Source: an uncultured Muribaculaceae bacterium (GTDB lineage: Bacteria; Bacteroidota; Bacteroidia; Bacteroidales; Muribaculaceae). From it: 64,000 bases of DNA. This document shows positions 34,376 to 47,105 of this stretch, one piece after another (position 1 is the first letter of the stretch; each line of letters opens with the position of its first letter). The position numbers were made by a program, and so were the translations under genes. Under the pieces are notes generated by a model. It was given only the letters and a program-made list of their open reading frames with translations. It made no database searches and was not told the DNA's origin. The stretch spans positions 1-64,000 of the forward strand of contig CAJUJB010000012.1 in the NCBI GenBank assembly GCA_910586595.1. Reading direction: 5' to 3'.

Positions 34376-35008
34376 TTATATGCTGAGTAGGGTGTATTCT
34401 ATAGCAAAAGCCAATGCGGCGCCGGCGAACACCTGCATTACTGTGTGATGGTTCAGATACAGACGGGCCCAGGCTACGAGGCCAACAAGAATGAAGGCTA
34501 TGCTCGTCCATACTAGTGGGGCTGTCTCGATCATTCCATTTCGCGCGAGCCAGAATATTGCGGCGCATAAGCCGGCTATGCCGCCGGTATGAGCGCTTAT
34601 TTTCCACCATTTGGTGATGATAAGAGACAATAGGCAGACGATTGCCGCGCCTACGAAAAATATCACCAGCCAAGATGGCGCCTGCAAAGCGTGAAGGAAA
34701 AATGCCGCCCCTATATAGCATAGGATAGATGCGCAATACGGAGCCGTACGCTGCCGCGGATCAGAGATACTCGTGTCTTTTACCTTTCCCATTTTCATAA
34801 GTGCTAATATGAATATGAGAGGTAGAAGTGCGGTGATGGCCGCAATCCCTACCGTCGACCATAGACGGGCTCCGAGTGGCAGGTAATGCAGGCGTGTGAG
34901 CCACATCGCAGCAATCATGCCGTATGTCGGTGCCAGCAGCGGCGAAAATAGGTCGCTGATCACATGGGCCAAAATGGCCGCTGGTGTCTGTTTCTTTGTT
35001 TCTGTCAT
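34376..35008 (-). CDS. PAP2-like membrane phosphatase
   Basis: 210 residues with about six membrane helices. The PAP2 signature appears in degenerate form: a lysine/arginine element near DPRQRTAPY, then KISAHTGG (the SGH-like part) and a C-terminal ARLYLNHHTVMQVFAG (the R...H...D-like part). Members dephosphorylate lipid pyrophosphates or lipid A. Substitutions in the first and third motifs make activity uncertain. It lies 21 nt downstream of rpoN on the same strand. Confidence 0.75.
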   Translation of the reverse strand: MTETKKQTPAAILAHVISDLFSPLLAPTYGMIAAMWLTRLHYLPLGARLWSTVGIAAITALLPLIFILALMKMGKVKDTSISDPRQRTAPYCASILCYIGAAFFLHALQAPSWLVIFFVGAAIVCLLSLIITKWWKISAHTGGIAGLCAAIFWLARNGMIETAPLVWTSIAFILVGLVAWARLYLNHHTVMQVFAGAALAFAIEYTLLSI

Positions 35009-35029
35009 ATCTATATAACAAACGATATG

Positions 35030-36505
35030 CTAAAGTTGTCGGCGGAGGCGGGCTACCGGGAATCCAAGTTTTTCTCTGTATTTGGCCACTGTGCGCCGGG
35101 CAATATCGTAGCCTTTCTCTGTGAGGGTGTCGCAGATGGCCTGGTCGCTCAGCGGAGAATGCTTATCTTCGGTGTCAATCAGCGTTCGTATCACGTCAAG
35201 AATCTCATGAGATGAGACATCGGCGTCGGCATCCGGGCGCTCATTGAAAAAGAGTTTGACAGGATAGATTCCATGGCTGGCCAGTATGTACTTTCCTGCC
35301 GACGCACGGGAAATGACCGATAGATCGAGCCCTGTCGCGGCGGCTATATCGCGCAGGATCATTGGGCGTATATCGGCTTTTTCTCCGGAAATAAAAAATG
35401 CCCGCTGATGCTTGACGATGGCTTGGGCAATGAGCAAGAGTGTCTCAGCCCTCATTTTCACCAGCCCGATAAAGGCAGAGGCATCGGCGTGCTTGCGTCG
35501 TATGAAGGCAAGTGCCTGGCGTTGCCGTTGGCGCACCGATGGCGGGAGGTCTTTCTTTTCTGCCGCTTCATCGGATACAACTCCTGAGAATGAGGCCTCG
35601 ATGCCAAGCTCCGGAATGTTTCCGAGAAGAGAGATGGTGAAGCTGTCGTCCTCGCTGTCGTATTCTACCGCAAGATCTGGGCTTATATGGCGCGTGCGGT
35701 CTGACGGACGCGAGAGGTCGAGCGCTGATGCTGGCTTTGGATTCAGGGTGCGGATAAGGTCGAGCGCGTCGGCAAGATCCTCCTTGGTGATTTCGAGGCT
35801 GGCCTGTAGCCGTGGAAAATGGCGCTTTGAAAATAGATCAAAGTAATTTGCCACAATCTCTCTGGCCGTACGCTGGCGCACAGATGGCTTGAGGCGGTCG
35901 AGCTGGAGCAGCAGGCAGTCTCTCAGATCTACGGCCCCTATGCCTGCCGGGTCGATGTTGCGGAGAGCCTTGAACATATTGTTCATCTCTGCCACTGTAG
36001 GGTCGAAGCCTTCGGAAATAGATATGTCGTCGGCAATCGCGGAGAGTGACCGGGTCATATAGCCGTTGTCGTCAAGATTGCCGATGATATGTCCGGCAAT
36101 CCGGCGGTCGCGGTCGCTAAGTTCGTTCTCGCTCGCAAGTCTCTGCATTAAGGCTTCGATGAGCGAGTCTCCCTCATCGGCTGCAAAAGAGGCCGGATCG
36201 TAGGCCTGGTCGGCTGCAAAAGCTTTTTTATGCCCGGTAATGTAGGCCGGCACATCATCTTCTGATGCATAATCGGCGAGTTGCAGCTGCTCGGATGTCT
36301 CGGTAAAGTCTGACTCGCTATTGACGCTGTCGGAATTATGAGTTACCTCAAGCGCTGGATTATCGTCGAGTTGGCGTTGAATTTCGTCTTCAATTTCGGG
36401 CACAGACATCTCCAGCAAGCGCCCCAATGCCACATTCTGTGGATTGAGACGCTGCTGCAGTTTAGTCTGCTGTACTTGTCGGAGACTCTCTTTTACTATA
36501 GCCAA
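35030..36505 (-). CDS. rpoN: RNA polymerase sigma-54 factor
   Basis: 491 residues. Region I is Gln/Leu-rich at the N-terminus (ESLRQVQQTKLQQRLNPQ), as needed for activator response. A core-binding region follows (about 100-300). The helix-turn-helix and the RpoN box ARRTVAKYREKLG are at the C-terminus, near residues 468-480. It directs polymerase to -24/-12 promoters with AAA+ activators. It begins 10 nt after the trpS stop. No sigma-54 activator is encoded in the window. Confidence 0.95.
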   Translation of the reverse strand: MAIVKESLRQVQQTKLQQRLNPQNVALGRLLEMSVPEIEDEIQRQLDDNPALEVTHNSDSVNSESDFTETSEQLQLADYASEDDVPAYITGHKKAFAADQAYDPASFAADEGDSLIEALMQRLASENELSDRDRRIAGHIIGNLDDNGYMTRSLSAIADDISISEGFDPTVAEMNNMFKALRNIDPAGIGAVDLRDCLLLQLDRLKPSVRQRTAREIVANYFDLFSKRHFPRLQASLEITKEDLADALDLIRTLNPKPASALDLSRPSDRTRHISPDLAVEYDSEDDSFTISLLGNIPELGIEASFSGVVSDEAAEKKDLPPSVRQRQRQALAFIRRKHADASAFIGLVKMRAETLLLIAQAIVKHQRAFFISGEKADIRPMILRDIAAATGLDLSVISRASAGKYILASHGIYPVKLFFNERPDADADVSSHEILDVIRTLIDTEDKHSPLSDQAICDTLTEKGYDIARRTVAKYREKLGFPVARLRRQL

Positions 36506-36515
36506 AGGACCAGTG

Positions 36516-37589
36516 TCAGAATTTGCGTATACCCATTATGTGACGCATCTCTGAGAGGGTTGCGGCTGCACGTTCGCGTGCTCGTTCAGCTCCTCGTTTC
36601 ACCACGCTTGCGAGATAGGTCTCGTCGGCGAGAATGTCGTTGATGCGTTCGCGGATAGGTGTGGTGATAGCGAGTATGTCTTCTGCAAGCTGTTTTTTGA
36701 GGTCGCCATAGCGGATCGAGCAGTCGGCATATGCGTCGCGGTATTGTTTCACAACTTCGGGAGTTGAGGTCAGCTCGAGCAGTGTGAAAAGATTGGCGAT
36801 TGGTTCGCTGACGGGCGAATTGGGGGCCTGGGGGCCTTCGTCGGTCACGGCACGCATCACTTTTTTGCGGAGAGCTTTGGGCTCGTCGATCAGATAGATG
36901 CAGTTACCCTCGCTCTTACCCATCTTGCCAGAGCCATCAAGACCGGGAACCTTGACTGGTGCGCCACCAAAATCAAAGTCAGTGGGCTCGGGGAAAAGGT
37001 CTACGCCGTAGAACGAATTGAAGCGGCGTGCGAAGCGACGTGTGAGTTCGAGATGCTGCAGCTGGTCTTTTCCTACGGGCACCTTGGTGGCCTTCTGAAT
37101 CAAAATATCGACGGCCATGAGGGTGGGATATGTGAGCAGACCGGCATTGACACGTTTGTTGGTTGAAGCTCCGATAATTTCTTTTTCAAACGCCTCGTCG
37201 CTGTCGTCGGCAGGGGTGCCGATGCCGAGAGCTTTACGGGCCTTATCTTTGAATGAAGCGGTGCGCATGAGCTCCCCGATACCTACATGCATGTTCAGAA
37301 GAAGGTACATCTCGGCAATTTCAGGTACATCGCTCTGCACGAAGATTGTCGATTTCTCCGGATCAAGACCGGCTGCCAGATATTCGGCCAAAATGCTTTT
37401 GACGTTCTGGTGAAGCTGGGTGGGGTCGGGGTTGGTGGTGAGGGCATGCAGGTCAGCGATGAAGAAGTTGCAGTCGTAGTCATCCTGCACCTGAACAAAT
37501 TTGCGCAATGCGCCAAAGTAATTTCCAAGGTGAAGGTTGCCTGTCGCACGGATGCCGCTCAGCACTATTTCTTTTTTTTGTTCGCTCAT
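36516..37589 (-). CDS. trpS: Tryptophanyl-tRNA synthetase
   Basis: 357 residues, class Ic. The HIGH-like site is GNLHLGNYFGA (17-27) and the KMSKS-like loop is GKMGKSEGN (about 222-230). It charges tRNA-Trp in the cytosol. Length and motifs are typical. It heads the run into rpoN, with a 10-nt gap. Confidence 0.96.
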   Translation of the reverse strand: MSEQKKEIVLSGIRATGNLHLGNYFGALRKFVQVQDDYDCNFFIADLHALTTNPDPTQLHQNVKSILAEYLAAGLDPEKSTIFVQSDVPEIAEMYLLLNMHVGIGELMRTASFKDKARKALGIGTPADDSDEAFEKEIIGASTNKRVNAGLLTYPTLMAVDILIQKATKVPVGKDQLQHLELTRRFARRFNSFYGVDLFPEPTDFDFGGAPVKVPGLDGSGKMGKSEGNCIYLIDEPKALRKKVMRAVTDEGPQAPNSPVSEPIANLFTLLELTSTPEVVKQYRDAYADCSIRYGDLKKQLAEDILAITTPIRERINDILADETYLASVVKRGAERARERAAATLSEMRHIMGIRKF

Positions 37590-37633
37590 ATATAGTGAAT
37601 GGTTTTTCGTTATGCAAAATTACGGATTTATTT

Positions 37634-40100
<2,467 letters not shown>

Positions 40101-40164
40101 TTTATCTGTATTATAATGTGAATTGTATATTATATTAACAATTCAGACAGAGTATGTGTTGGTT

Positions 40165-40743
40165 CTAAAGTCCGCGTACTTTATCCGGGTTGCGGGCTAT
40201 GAAATCTTTCCACGACGAAGATTTGGCAATTGCCGGTTTACCGGATTCATAAAAATGGCATAGGGCGGCACCCAGAGCATCGGTCGCATCAAGTTTAGGC
40301 AGAAGGCTATCGCGCGATATTCCGAGTATTCTCACGAGCATCTCGCACACCTGTTCTTTTGACGCGGCGCCGTTTCCGGTGATGGCCTGCTTGATTTTTC
40401 GGGGTTCATATTCGGTGATCGGAACCTGACGGGATAGAGCTGCAGCCATCGCCACGCCTTGTGCGCGGCCGAGCTTGAGCATCGATTGAACGTTTTTGCC
40501 GAAAAACGGAGCCTCGATAGCCATCTCGTCAGGGCAATATTGCTCGACAAGCATGCTTACACGCTCGTATATCCGGGCAAGGCGCAGGTAGTGGTCGCCG
40601 ACTTTGGTCAACTCGATCAGCCCCATGGCAATCATCGCCGGTTTTTTACCATATATGCCGAGAATCCCGTAACCCATCACGTTGGTTCCGGGGTCGATGC
40701 CTATGATGATGCGGTCGGCCTGTTTTACGTTGGAATCAATCAT
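40165..40743 (-). CDS. ruvC: Holliday junction resolvase RuvC
   Basis: 192 residues. The RNase H-fold catalytic acids are Asp17 (IIGIDPGT), Glu77 (MAIEAPFF), Asp152 and Asp155 (LDATDALG). It cuts four-way junctions with RuvAB. ruvA/ruvB are not in the window. Its start overlaps the DUF4286 stop by 4 bp. Confidence 0.96.
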   Translation of the reverse strand: MIDSNVKQADRIIIGIDPGTNVMGYGILGIYGKKPAMIAMGLIELTKVGDHYLRLARIYERVSMLVEQYCPDEMAIEAPFFGKNVQSMLKLGRAQGVAMAAALSRQVPITEYEPRKIKQAITGNGAASKEQVCEMLVRILGISRDSLLPKLDATDALGAALCHFYESGKPAIAKSSSWKDFIARNPDKVRGL

Positions 40744-41075
40744 TTACGCGAAGGGTCGTGTAGAACATCCAGTGTTGTGCAGAACATGGCAACCGCCTGG
40801 CCCCATGTGCTGCCGATGAGAGTGAGGATACGGGGCAGGACATCGGCTTCAAACTCGTCGGCAACCGACTGAGAAGGCGCCCGCATCTGCAATGCGAGTG
40901 TGCGTGTCGGAGTGCCCGTGAGGGCGTCGGTCTGAGGTTCGGTCCGCACTTCGGTGAGCAGGGATGCGTACAGGCCAGAACTTTCTGCAAGTGGGATATA
41001 CGTGTCGCGTATGAAATCTATGAAGTCGCCCGAAATGTCGGAGTTGACTGCGAATGTGGTATTGAGCAGAATCAT
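40740..41075 (-). CDS. DUF4286 family protein
   Basis: 111 residues, a small ferredoxin-like alpha/beta protein common in Bacteroidota. It begins [18 protein letters not shown] and has the conserved [11 protein letters not shown] helix start. Function unknown. It overlaps both neighbours by 4 bp, between glycosyltransferase and ruvC. In many Bacteroidota it lies near ruvC, so a DNA-repair or housekeeping link is possible but unproven. Confidence 0.8.
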   Translation of the reverse strand: MILLNTTFAVNSDISGDFIDFIRDTYIPLAESSGLYASLLTEVRTEPQTDALTGTPTRTLALQMRAPSQSVADEFEADVLPRILTLIGSTWGQAVAMFCTTLDVLHDPSRK

Positions 41076-41830
41076 TGTTGTTCTTGTTTACGTCGGTTCC
41101 ACCATCTCCCGATAAAGCCTATGTGACGCCATACCGTGGGGAAGAAACCATAATAATAAACCATAATTTTGAAGCGTTCCCTCAGCGACGGAATGCGGTT
41201 GCGTGTGGTCACACCTTCGTTCAAGTAATCGATGAGCACCGTGTCGGCAAGTCCTATGTTTTTGCGGGAATGTTGCAGGCATCGGATACACCACTCATAG
41301 TCGGCTGAGTAACGGTATTTGAGATTGTAGAAGCCAGCTATGCGCCGCAGAGCCACGAATGCCTGGTGACAGACCACCATGCCTGTAGCAAAGCTCTTCA
41401 ATGTAAGCTCGTGGGGCGCTGTAAGATGCCGTGGGGCCAGGAATTGACCTTCGTTATCTACAATATTGGTCTGACCGTATATAATTCCAGGCATCTGGTT
41501 GGCGTGTATAGCCTTGGCTATTTTTTCAAGCGAATCCGTTGCATGGAACTTGTCTCCGGCATTCAGAAAGATAAGGTATGTGCCGGTGCTAGCACTTATA
41601 CCTTTGTTCATTGCATCATAAATGCCCTTGTCGGGCTCTGAAATTATTCGGCGGCGATCGTTCGGCATACTCCGGGCAATCTCAAGAGATGCATCACGCG
41701 ATGCTCCGTCGACAATCAGATGTTCGTAATCGTCGAATGACTGTCCGTCGACACTGCCGAGGGTGCGGCCTAATGTTTCGGCTGCATTATAGCAGACCGT
41801 GATGATAGAGAACAGTGGAGTCGGTGTCAT
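41072..41830 (-). CDS. Family 2 glycosyltransferase
   Basis: 252 residues. The start at 41830 is preferred because it makes a 4-bp overlap with the upstream gene, like its neighbours; an ATG at 41848 is possible. The GT-A fold opens SIITVCYNAAETL; the nucleotide-binding stretch YEHLIVDGASRD and the GDKFHATDSL (DxD-like) region follow. It adds a sugar from a nucleotide donor to an acceptor on the cytosolic face. WcaA-like enzymes of this size usually work on capsule or LPS. No polysaccharide locus surrounds it. Confidence 0.88.
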   Translation of the reverse strand: MTPTPLFSIITVCYNAAETLGRTLGSVDGQSFDDYEHLIVDGASRDASLEIARSMPNDRRRIISEPDKGIYDAMNKGISASTGTYLIFLNAGDKFHATDSLEKIAKAIHANQMPGIIYGQTNIVDNEGQFLAPRHLTAPHELTLKSFATGMVVCHQAFVALRRIAGFYNLKYRYSADYEWCIRCLQHSRKNIGLADTVLIDYLNEGVTTRNRIPSLRERFKIMVYYYGFFPTVWRHIGFIGRWWNRRKQEQQ

Positions 41831-44800
41831 ATGGTGTTGGGTGAGCACTCTTTGACGAGTTGTTCGATTTTATATTGGAGATTTGGGGAAGATTCTTTTA
41901 CACGCATCGTTACGCCAAAGCGTCGGCCTGCGAGTTTGTCGGCCATACAATCTGAGAACCGTTCAAGGCTTGCGGCGTCAGCAATCTCGTAGGCGAAGGT
42001 GTGATGGATCGGTGCGTCGTGCAGTCGACGAGGAGAACTCATGAGATGGGCACCATCGATCTGGCTTACACGGACTGCGCGTTTCCAAAGCGAGTCGGCA
42101 CTGTCTGTGCCGATACAAACGACAGCATCCTCTTTTGACGCCAAAGCCGCGAACATTAGGTTGTATTCGCCGTTGTGCTCCATTGGCGTATTCTCGCCTT
42201 TCTCGAAAATCTCAGCAAGAGGAATACGCAATATCCTCTCGTTGTCAAAAGCAAGTATGAGATTGGCATCGGCCATTTCATGTGGAATGACGAGAGCCTG
42301 CCTGCAATTGTTCTCTCCAGGTTCCATGTATAAGTCATTTACGGAGAAGAGCAATTGGTTGTCCTTCATAAGATAGAGGTATCCCAGTGGATCTGCAAAG
42401 CCAGACTCGTAGTTGTGGAGAACGTTTGGACGCCATTGTGAAGTCGGCACTATGTCGCGCATCTCTTCATTAAGCAAGGACGGCATCTCTTCATTGCCGG
42501 ATATTTCATCGGCAACGGGTTGGAGAGTTTCATCGGGAGTCTCAGACTGATCAATATCTTCCGCGGTCGCCGGTGAACGGTCAATTGATAGAAGATGATT
42601 CCGTTCGGCTTTCAATTCCTCACGCTCGAGTATAAATTCATTCACTGCCGTACCGTGGTACTCGCGGGTCGACTGACCACTTTGACGCACGAACAGTCGG
42701 TCTTGTAAAAATACCGGATCGAGCGACTCAGCTATATCGATGAGAATGACTCCTTTCTCGGCCTCATCGTCAACCGACACTTCAATTTTACGCGCAACGC
42801 TCTCGCCAAATGTATCATTGATAAGGTTTTCAAGGAAGACACACATATTGTCGAGACTTTTGATCTTGAATGTATAGCGGCCTATGGCGGCTGTCTTGCG
42901 CTCGAAGTATTTGAAGTCATCATGGAGCCCGACTTCGTAGCCGTCGTTGTTTACGCCGATGTAAAGTCGGCCGCCGTTGGCGTTGAGCATGCCGGCGATG
43001 CGGCTGAGTATGTGGAATTGCTGAGCGTCCGGGTCTTCTCTCATCTCAACGCCTGGTGCGGTTGCCGGATATACGATTGAAGTCTTGAACTCCAGGTACT
43101 TCGACTCCGACCCATAGTATTTGCCGCGGCGGGTCTCGTTGTTGACATTGAGTTTCTTCATGATCTGCTGCTTGATCTCGGATGCGATGGCAGTGCCATC
43201 GGCACTGTCTGTAGAGCGGAGCATGTTGTAGCTCAGCACCATTCTTGCGATTGTGCCTTCAAGCTCGTTGGACGGGTCTGTGGCGGACGCATACAGCTCT
43301 GGCACGCGATCCGAGCGGTCGAGCCATGATACCATTTCGAGCCTGTGGTAGATCATGCGCAGCAGCGGGTCGGAGTTTGCATCGGCCTGCAGGGCTTCCA
43401 GTTTCTCAGCATCAATGCGGCTGTTGGTGGCATAATACTGGTGAAGAGTGAGCAATGCAGCGTGCGTGCCGAGTTTGGAGGCCAACGGCTGGTCAGCGAT
43501 TATAATGGCAAGCATGCGTGCGAACCTCAGATAATCGTAGGCCTGGATCATATCACTCTCGGCGATGGCACGGAAACGTATAATCTCGATGAGCTCGCGG
43601 ACTTCGGCGGTAGACAGAATCTCATCCATGTCGCGCATGAGTTCTTCTTCACCGGCCTCGACGCCTGCATTATCGTATTCGCCTATTGAATGCATCAGAT
43701 CAATGAATGCGTCGCTCTTGTCGAAATGATCTTCGGGGAGGTCGGATTTGCGGACGATATAAGCGCGTATCTGTCCTTGCTTGCCAATCTGCGACATGCG
43801 GCAGTGGACTATATCACCAACCTGGTAGGATGCATTATTGTCTTTTTCGAGAAAAATTCCAACGCCAGCTTTGGTAATGGAACTGTAGTCGCGCTCGTTT
43901 ATGCCGGCGACTATTGCAACGTATTCGTCTTCGTAGTTGAAATATTCGTCGATGAAGCGGTCTATCTCATCTCTCAGAGAGAAGATATACGAGCCATCGG
44001 AGCGGATGTCGGAAACAGTGGCAAGGAATCCGAGCTGGGTGCCGTCAGATTTCCGGTATGCAGCTTCCGCGGGCTGCTTCAGGTTGTAGCCGACAATCTG
44101 GTCGCGCTTCAGTATGCCTACACCATCTACAAATTCACTGTCGGAAATTTTGCAGCGGAAGGTAGGATTGGAACTATAGAAGTCATCAACTCCGTCAATT
44201 ACGATGTAAACTTCATCGCCAATCTCAGCGCGGCGAGTCTCGCGCTCAGGCGACATTTCGGTGGCTTGAGCTGCCTTGGCGGCTTCTTCAAAGAAACTAT
44301 TTTCAATATCGTGCCACCATTGGCTATGATCGGCCAGCTTGCGTAGTCTGGGGCCAGACAGGCCTTTGATCCCACCCAGATAAATCTGAGGTTTTAGCCA
44401 AGTCATCAATCCTTCGGGTACAACTTTATCGGTAATATCGCGACGTTTGGTCAGAGACAGTAAAATGCCATCTGATGACACGGTAATGTCGGCATGACCG
44501 TTGGTGTAACGGTGTTTGGTGCCGAGGAGCGACAATACATCGGAAGAAGAGGTGATTGTGGCCTGGGTCATCATCATCATCGGCTCTTTGAGCTGGCGGT
44601 AACTGAGGCGAGATTTTACATCCGCACCCATCAGCGCGAGGAAAGACTTGGTGAGCAGCGCCTCGGTGTTGAGCGGGCGCAGAAGGGCCACATACCTGAA
44701 GAATAGAGAGGACGAGCGACTGATGTTGGCTTTCTCGTCGGCCAGCAGGAGCTGTAGGGCAATGGCGGTGATGACAGTTTCGAGGCGAGATTTTTGGTCG

Positions 44801-45933
44801 CGGGTCTCGGCTAAGGGCAGAGCATCGATCTCGCGGCGAGCCTGACTTACGTATATCTCGAATTGCTCAACAAATGCACTGCGGAAAGGCTCGCGTTTCC
44901 AGTTCTCGAGATCGCGGCCGAAAATACTTTCAAATATTCGGCTGAGATAGTTGGCAACCTTGTCGGGGTGGAGCCGGAAAATAAGCATGAGCACCGCGAA
45001 TTGTTGCGCCGGATGATAGAGATAACCCGACTTCTGAAGTTTGTCAAGCAGACTTTCAACGAAACCGTCTTCGCGTCCTTGGGCTATAAGACGCAAGGTA
45101 TCGGCGTAGGGCTCGAGACCTTCAACCATCTCGGTCAGTTGCTGGCGGAGCGCACGTCGTTGCTCGATGTGCACTGCGTTGAGGTAGCCAGAACCTTCGA
45201 GGAGGTAGAGCAGGGCATCGCGGACGGTGAAGAGGAGGGCGCGGCAAAGTTTATTGTGACGTCTAAGATTGGCAGAGAGGAACCACTCCGGCAGATGGTC
45301 GAGCACTACACGTGCGCAACTCATCATCCACATCGGATTTTTAGCTCGGATCTCAGCTCGGATTCCTGCCATAGAGTCCGATACGAATACATTCTTTGTG
45401 ATAAAACTGCGGAGGACTGCAGGGGTATCGATATATTCAAATAGAGTCTCGGGAGAATGAAAAGGAAGCTTGGCACCCTCGTCAACCCTCACCATCTGAA
45501 AAAAACGCTGCGACAGCCGGGTGAATTTGCACCTTACGATCTGCCCTTTTGCCAGCAATCCTTCGGGCTCGTTATGGCGGAAAAAAATGCCATTGCGGTC
45601 GCGAAGCATGTATGGCTCTTCGGCCGGTTTGGCCGGCGCATAGATTACTTCACATTCAAAAGTCTCACCTTTGGCAAAAGTCTTTTCGTATAATTGATAA
45701 ATATAAGGCGCGATAATATGGGTCAGGACTGGTAATCCGTCGCTGTCAAAACTTTTAACTCTACATTGCAACTCGTCGGGCTGAAGATAGCCTGGTTGTT
45801 TCTGGAATTGCAATTTCGGTAATTCAACAATCGCCTTGCCCTCAGGGCCGTCAACTAATAAATTAAAAACTTCATCTCCCGGGTTGCCCGGTAGGACAGG
45901 GAAGGTGTAGCTAAGATCAATTTCGTAATTCAT
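41827..45933 (-). CDS. Very large multidomain protein with Schlafen AlbA_2-type domain
   Basis: 1368 residues from the ATG at 45933; an upstream ATG at 45975 adds 14 unlikely residues. The N-terminal and middle parts (to about 700) hold several beta-rich segments like S1/OB nucleic-acid modules (KGQIVRCKFTRLSQ; VGDIVHCRMSQIG), separated by long helical stretches. Residues about 935-1090 match an AlbA_2 domain: ESKYLEFKTSI, then MLNANGGRLYIGVNNDG and an FVRQSGQSTREY end. AlbA_2 domains bind nucleic acid or act as RNases or ATP-binding switches. The rest is unrecognised. It is first in a chain with the glycosyltransferase. No membrane segment or signal peptide is seen. Confidence 0.75.
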   Translation of the reverse strand: MNYEIDLSYTFPVLPGNPGDEVFNLLVDGPEGKAIVELPKLQFQKQPGYLQPDELQCRVKSFDSDGLPVLTHIIAPYIYQLYEKTFAKGETFECEVIYAPAKPAEEPYMLRDRNGIFFRHNEPEGLLAKGQIVRCKFTRLSQRFFQMVRVDEGAKLPFHSPETLFEYIDTPAVLRSFITKNVFVSDSMAGIRAEIRAKNPMWMMSCARVVLDHLPEWFLSANLRRHNKLCRALLFTVRDALLYLLEGSGYLNAVHIEQRRALRQQLTEMVEGLEPYADTLRLIAQGREDGFVESLLDKLQKSGYLYHPAQQFAVLMLIFRLHPDKVANYLSRIFESIFGRDLENWKREPFRSAFVEQFEIYVSQARREIDALPLAETRDQKSRLETVITAIALQLLLADEKANISRSSSLFFRYVALLRPLNTEALLTKSFLALMGADVKSRLSYRQLKEPMMMMTQATITSSSDVLSLLGTKHRYTNGHADITVSSDGILLSLTKRRDITDKVVPEGLMTWLKPQIYLGGIKGLSGPRLRKLADHSQWWHDIENSFFEEAAKAAQATEMSPERETRRAEIGDEVYIVIDGVDDFYSSNPTFRCKISDSEFVDGVGILKRDQIVGYNLKQPAEAAYRKSDGTQLGFLATVSDIRSDGSYIFSLRDEIDRFIDEYFNYEDEYVAIVAGINERDYSSITKAGVGIFLEKDNNASYQVGDIVHCRMSQIGKQGQIRAYIVRKSDLPEDHFDKSDAFIDLMHSIGEYDNAGVEAGEEELMRDMDEILSTAEVRELIEIIRFRAIAESDMIQAYDYLRFARMLAIIIADQPLASKLGTHAALLTLHQYYATNSRIDAEKLEALQADANSDPLLRMIYHRLEMVSWLDRSDRVPELYASATDPSNELEGTIARMVLSYNMLRSTDSADGTAIASEIKQQIMKKLNVNNETRRGKYYGSESKYLEFKTSIVYPATAPGVEMREDPDAQQFHILSRIAGMLNANGGRLYIGVNNDGYEVGLHDDFKYFERKTAAIGRYTFKIKSLDNMCVFLENLINDTFGESVARKIEVSVDDEAEKGVILIDIAESLDPVFLQDRLFVRQSGQSTREYHGTAVNEFILEREELKAERNHLLSIDRSPATAEDIDQSETPDETLQPVADEISGNEEMPSLLNEEMRDIVPTSQWRPNVLHNYESGFADPLGYLYLMKDNQLLFSVNDLYMEPGENNCRQALVIPHEMADANLILAFDNERILRIPLAEIFEKGENTPMEHNGEYNLMFAALASKEDAVVCIGTDSADSLWKRAVRVSQIDGAHLMSSPRRLHDAPIHHTFAYEIADAASLERFSDCMADKLAGRRFGVTMRVKESSPNLQYKIEQLVKECSPNTI

Positions 45934-46003
45934 AAGTGGAATAAAATGTAAAAAACTCATGGCTTGGCATAGCAAGCCAAATTATCCACAAAAATACGAA
46001 AAT

Positions 46004-46018
46004 CTTGCCGACGGGCAA
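46004..46018 (-). terminator. Short terminator after the acyltransferase gene
   Basis: CTTGCC and GGGCAA pair around a 3-nt loop just past the acyltransferase stop; on the minus strand ATTTTCGTATTTTT follows. A second hairpin, GGCTTG/CAAGCC, lies at 45961-45978. Confidence 0.5.
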
Positions 46019-46033
46019 ATTTTTTTTAGGTCG

Positions 46034-47086
46034 TCAGCCTATTATATATTTGGCACCGGGTAAGAAGGCTATCAGTCGGGAGATGAGTATGCATATTGCG
46101 AAGGTGAGGCAACCTACGCAAACAATAGTCCAGGGGGTAGTAAAATATCCGCTCAGCATTGAATAGACTGCGCCGAGGATGAAAATGTGCATGAGATAGA
46201 TTCCATAACTGAGGCGGGAAATGGAGTTGATGAGGCGGCATTCTCTCTTTCGTTCAAACAGCGCCTGAATGATGAGAAAGGCTCCGAGGCTCTCCAACAC
46301 AACATTCGGTGTGCAGAATCGCCAGCTTAGTTCGAGTTCCTGAAGCGTCGTGGCGGTGGAGATGCGTGAATACCATATCACACCAGTGACAGCATATCCG
46401 GCGATATACATGAGAATACCTGCACATATTCTCTTCCGCACAGACCAAGTGGAGTATTGGCGTAGAAAGTAGGCAAGAATCACATAGCCGAGGAAGCCCG
46501 AAAAATACCAGAGAAGATTATATTCATTCCAGTAACATTCCCCGTAGATGTCGCCAACGAATGACCGGATATAGGGGAAGAAGGTTGAGACGCCCCACAA
46601 AATGATATAAAACAAAATTCCTTTTTTGCCACTTTTTTCAAGCCACGGCGATATGACAGGCATGAATAGATAAAGTCCAATCAGCATGTAGACAAACCAC
46701 ATGTGGCCGCTGGCATCATTGAAATTGTACGTAAGATGAATCAGGGCGCTCCATGCGTCGTCGGCCGATACGCCATTCCATAGCAGGGGTAATACGGCAT
46801 AGAGCACCGACCATATTGCAAATGGTATGACTACCCTGACGAGGCGCTTCTTGAAGAAGGATTGGACATTCGTTACGGGAACGAGAAGATATGCCGAAAT
46901 CATAACGAACAGGGGCACAGAACATCTGAATGCGCTGTCGATGATGCTTACCCATAACCCGTCGGAGAGGCAGCGGATACCAATTTCAGATCCGTCGATG
47001 AAGAAAAACTCGCAGGAATGCACCATAATAACCATAAAACAGGCTATTACGCGCATATAATCAAGAAAAACTATACGATTGCTCAT
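46034..47086 (-). CDS. Acyltransferase 3 family membrane protein
   Basis: 350 residues with about ten membrane helices. It begins IVFLDYMRVIACFMVIMVHS, the family start with the conserved R and catalytic-type His (position about 22). It transfers acetyl or other acyl groups to cell-surface glycans or glycolipids. It is a stand-alone gene, divergent from a LuxR regulator over an 82-nt gap that contains a palindromic promoter element, so the two may be co-regulated. Confidence 0.9.
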   Translation of the reverse strand: MSNRIVFLDYMRVIACFMVIMVHSCEFFFIDGSEIGIRCLSDGLWVSIIDSAFRCSVPLFVMISAYLLVPVTNVQSFFKKRLVRVVIPFAIWSVLYAVLPLLWNGVSADDAWSALIHLTYNFNDASGHMWFVYMLIGLYLFMPVISPWLEKSGKKGILFYIILWGVSTFFPYIRSFVGDIYGECYWNEYNLLWYFSGFLGYVILAYFLRQYSTWSVRKRICAGILMYIAGYAVTGVIWYSRISTATTLQELELSWRFCTPNVVLESLGAFLIIQALFERKRECRLINSISRLSYGIYLMHIFILGAVYSMLSGYFTTPWTIVCVGCLTFAICILISRLIAFLPGAKYIIG

Positions 47087-47105
47087 GTGATTGAATGATA
47101 ATGAT

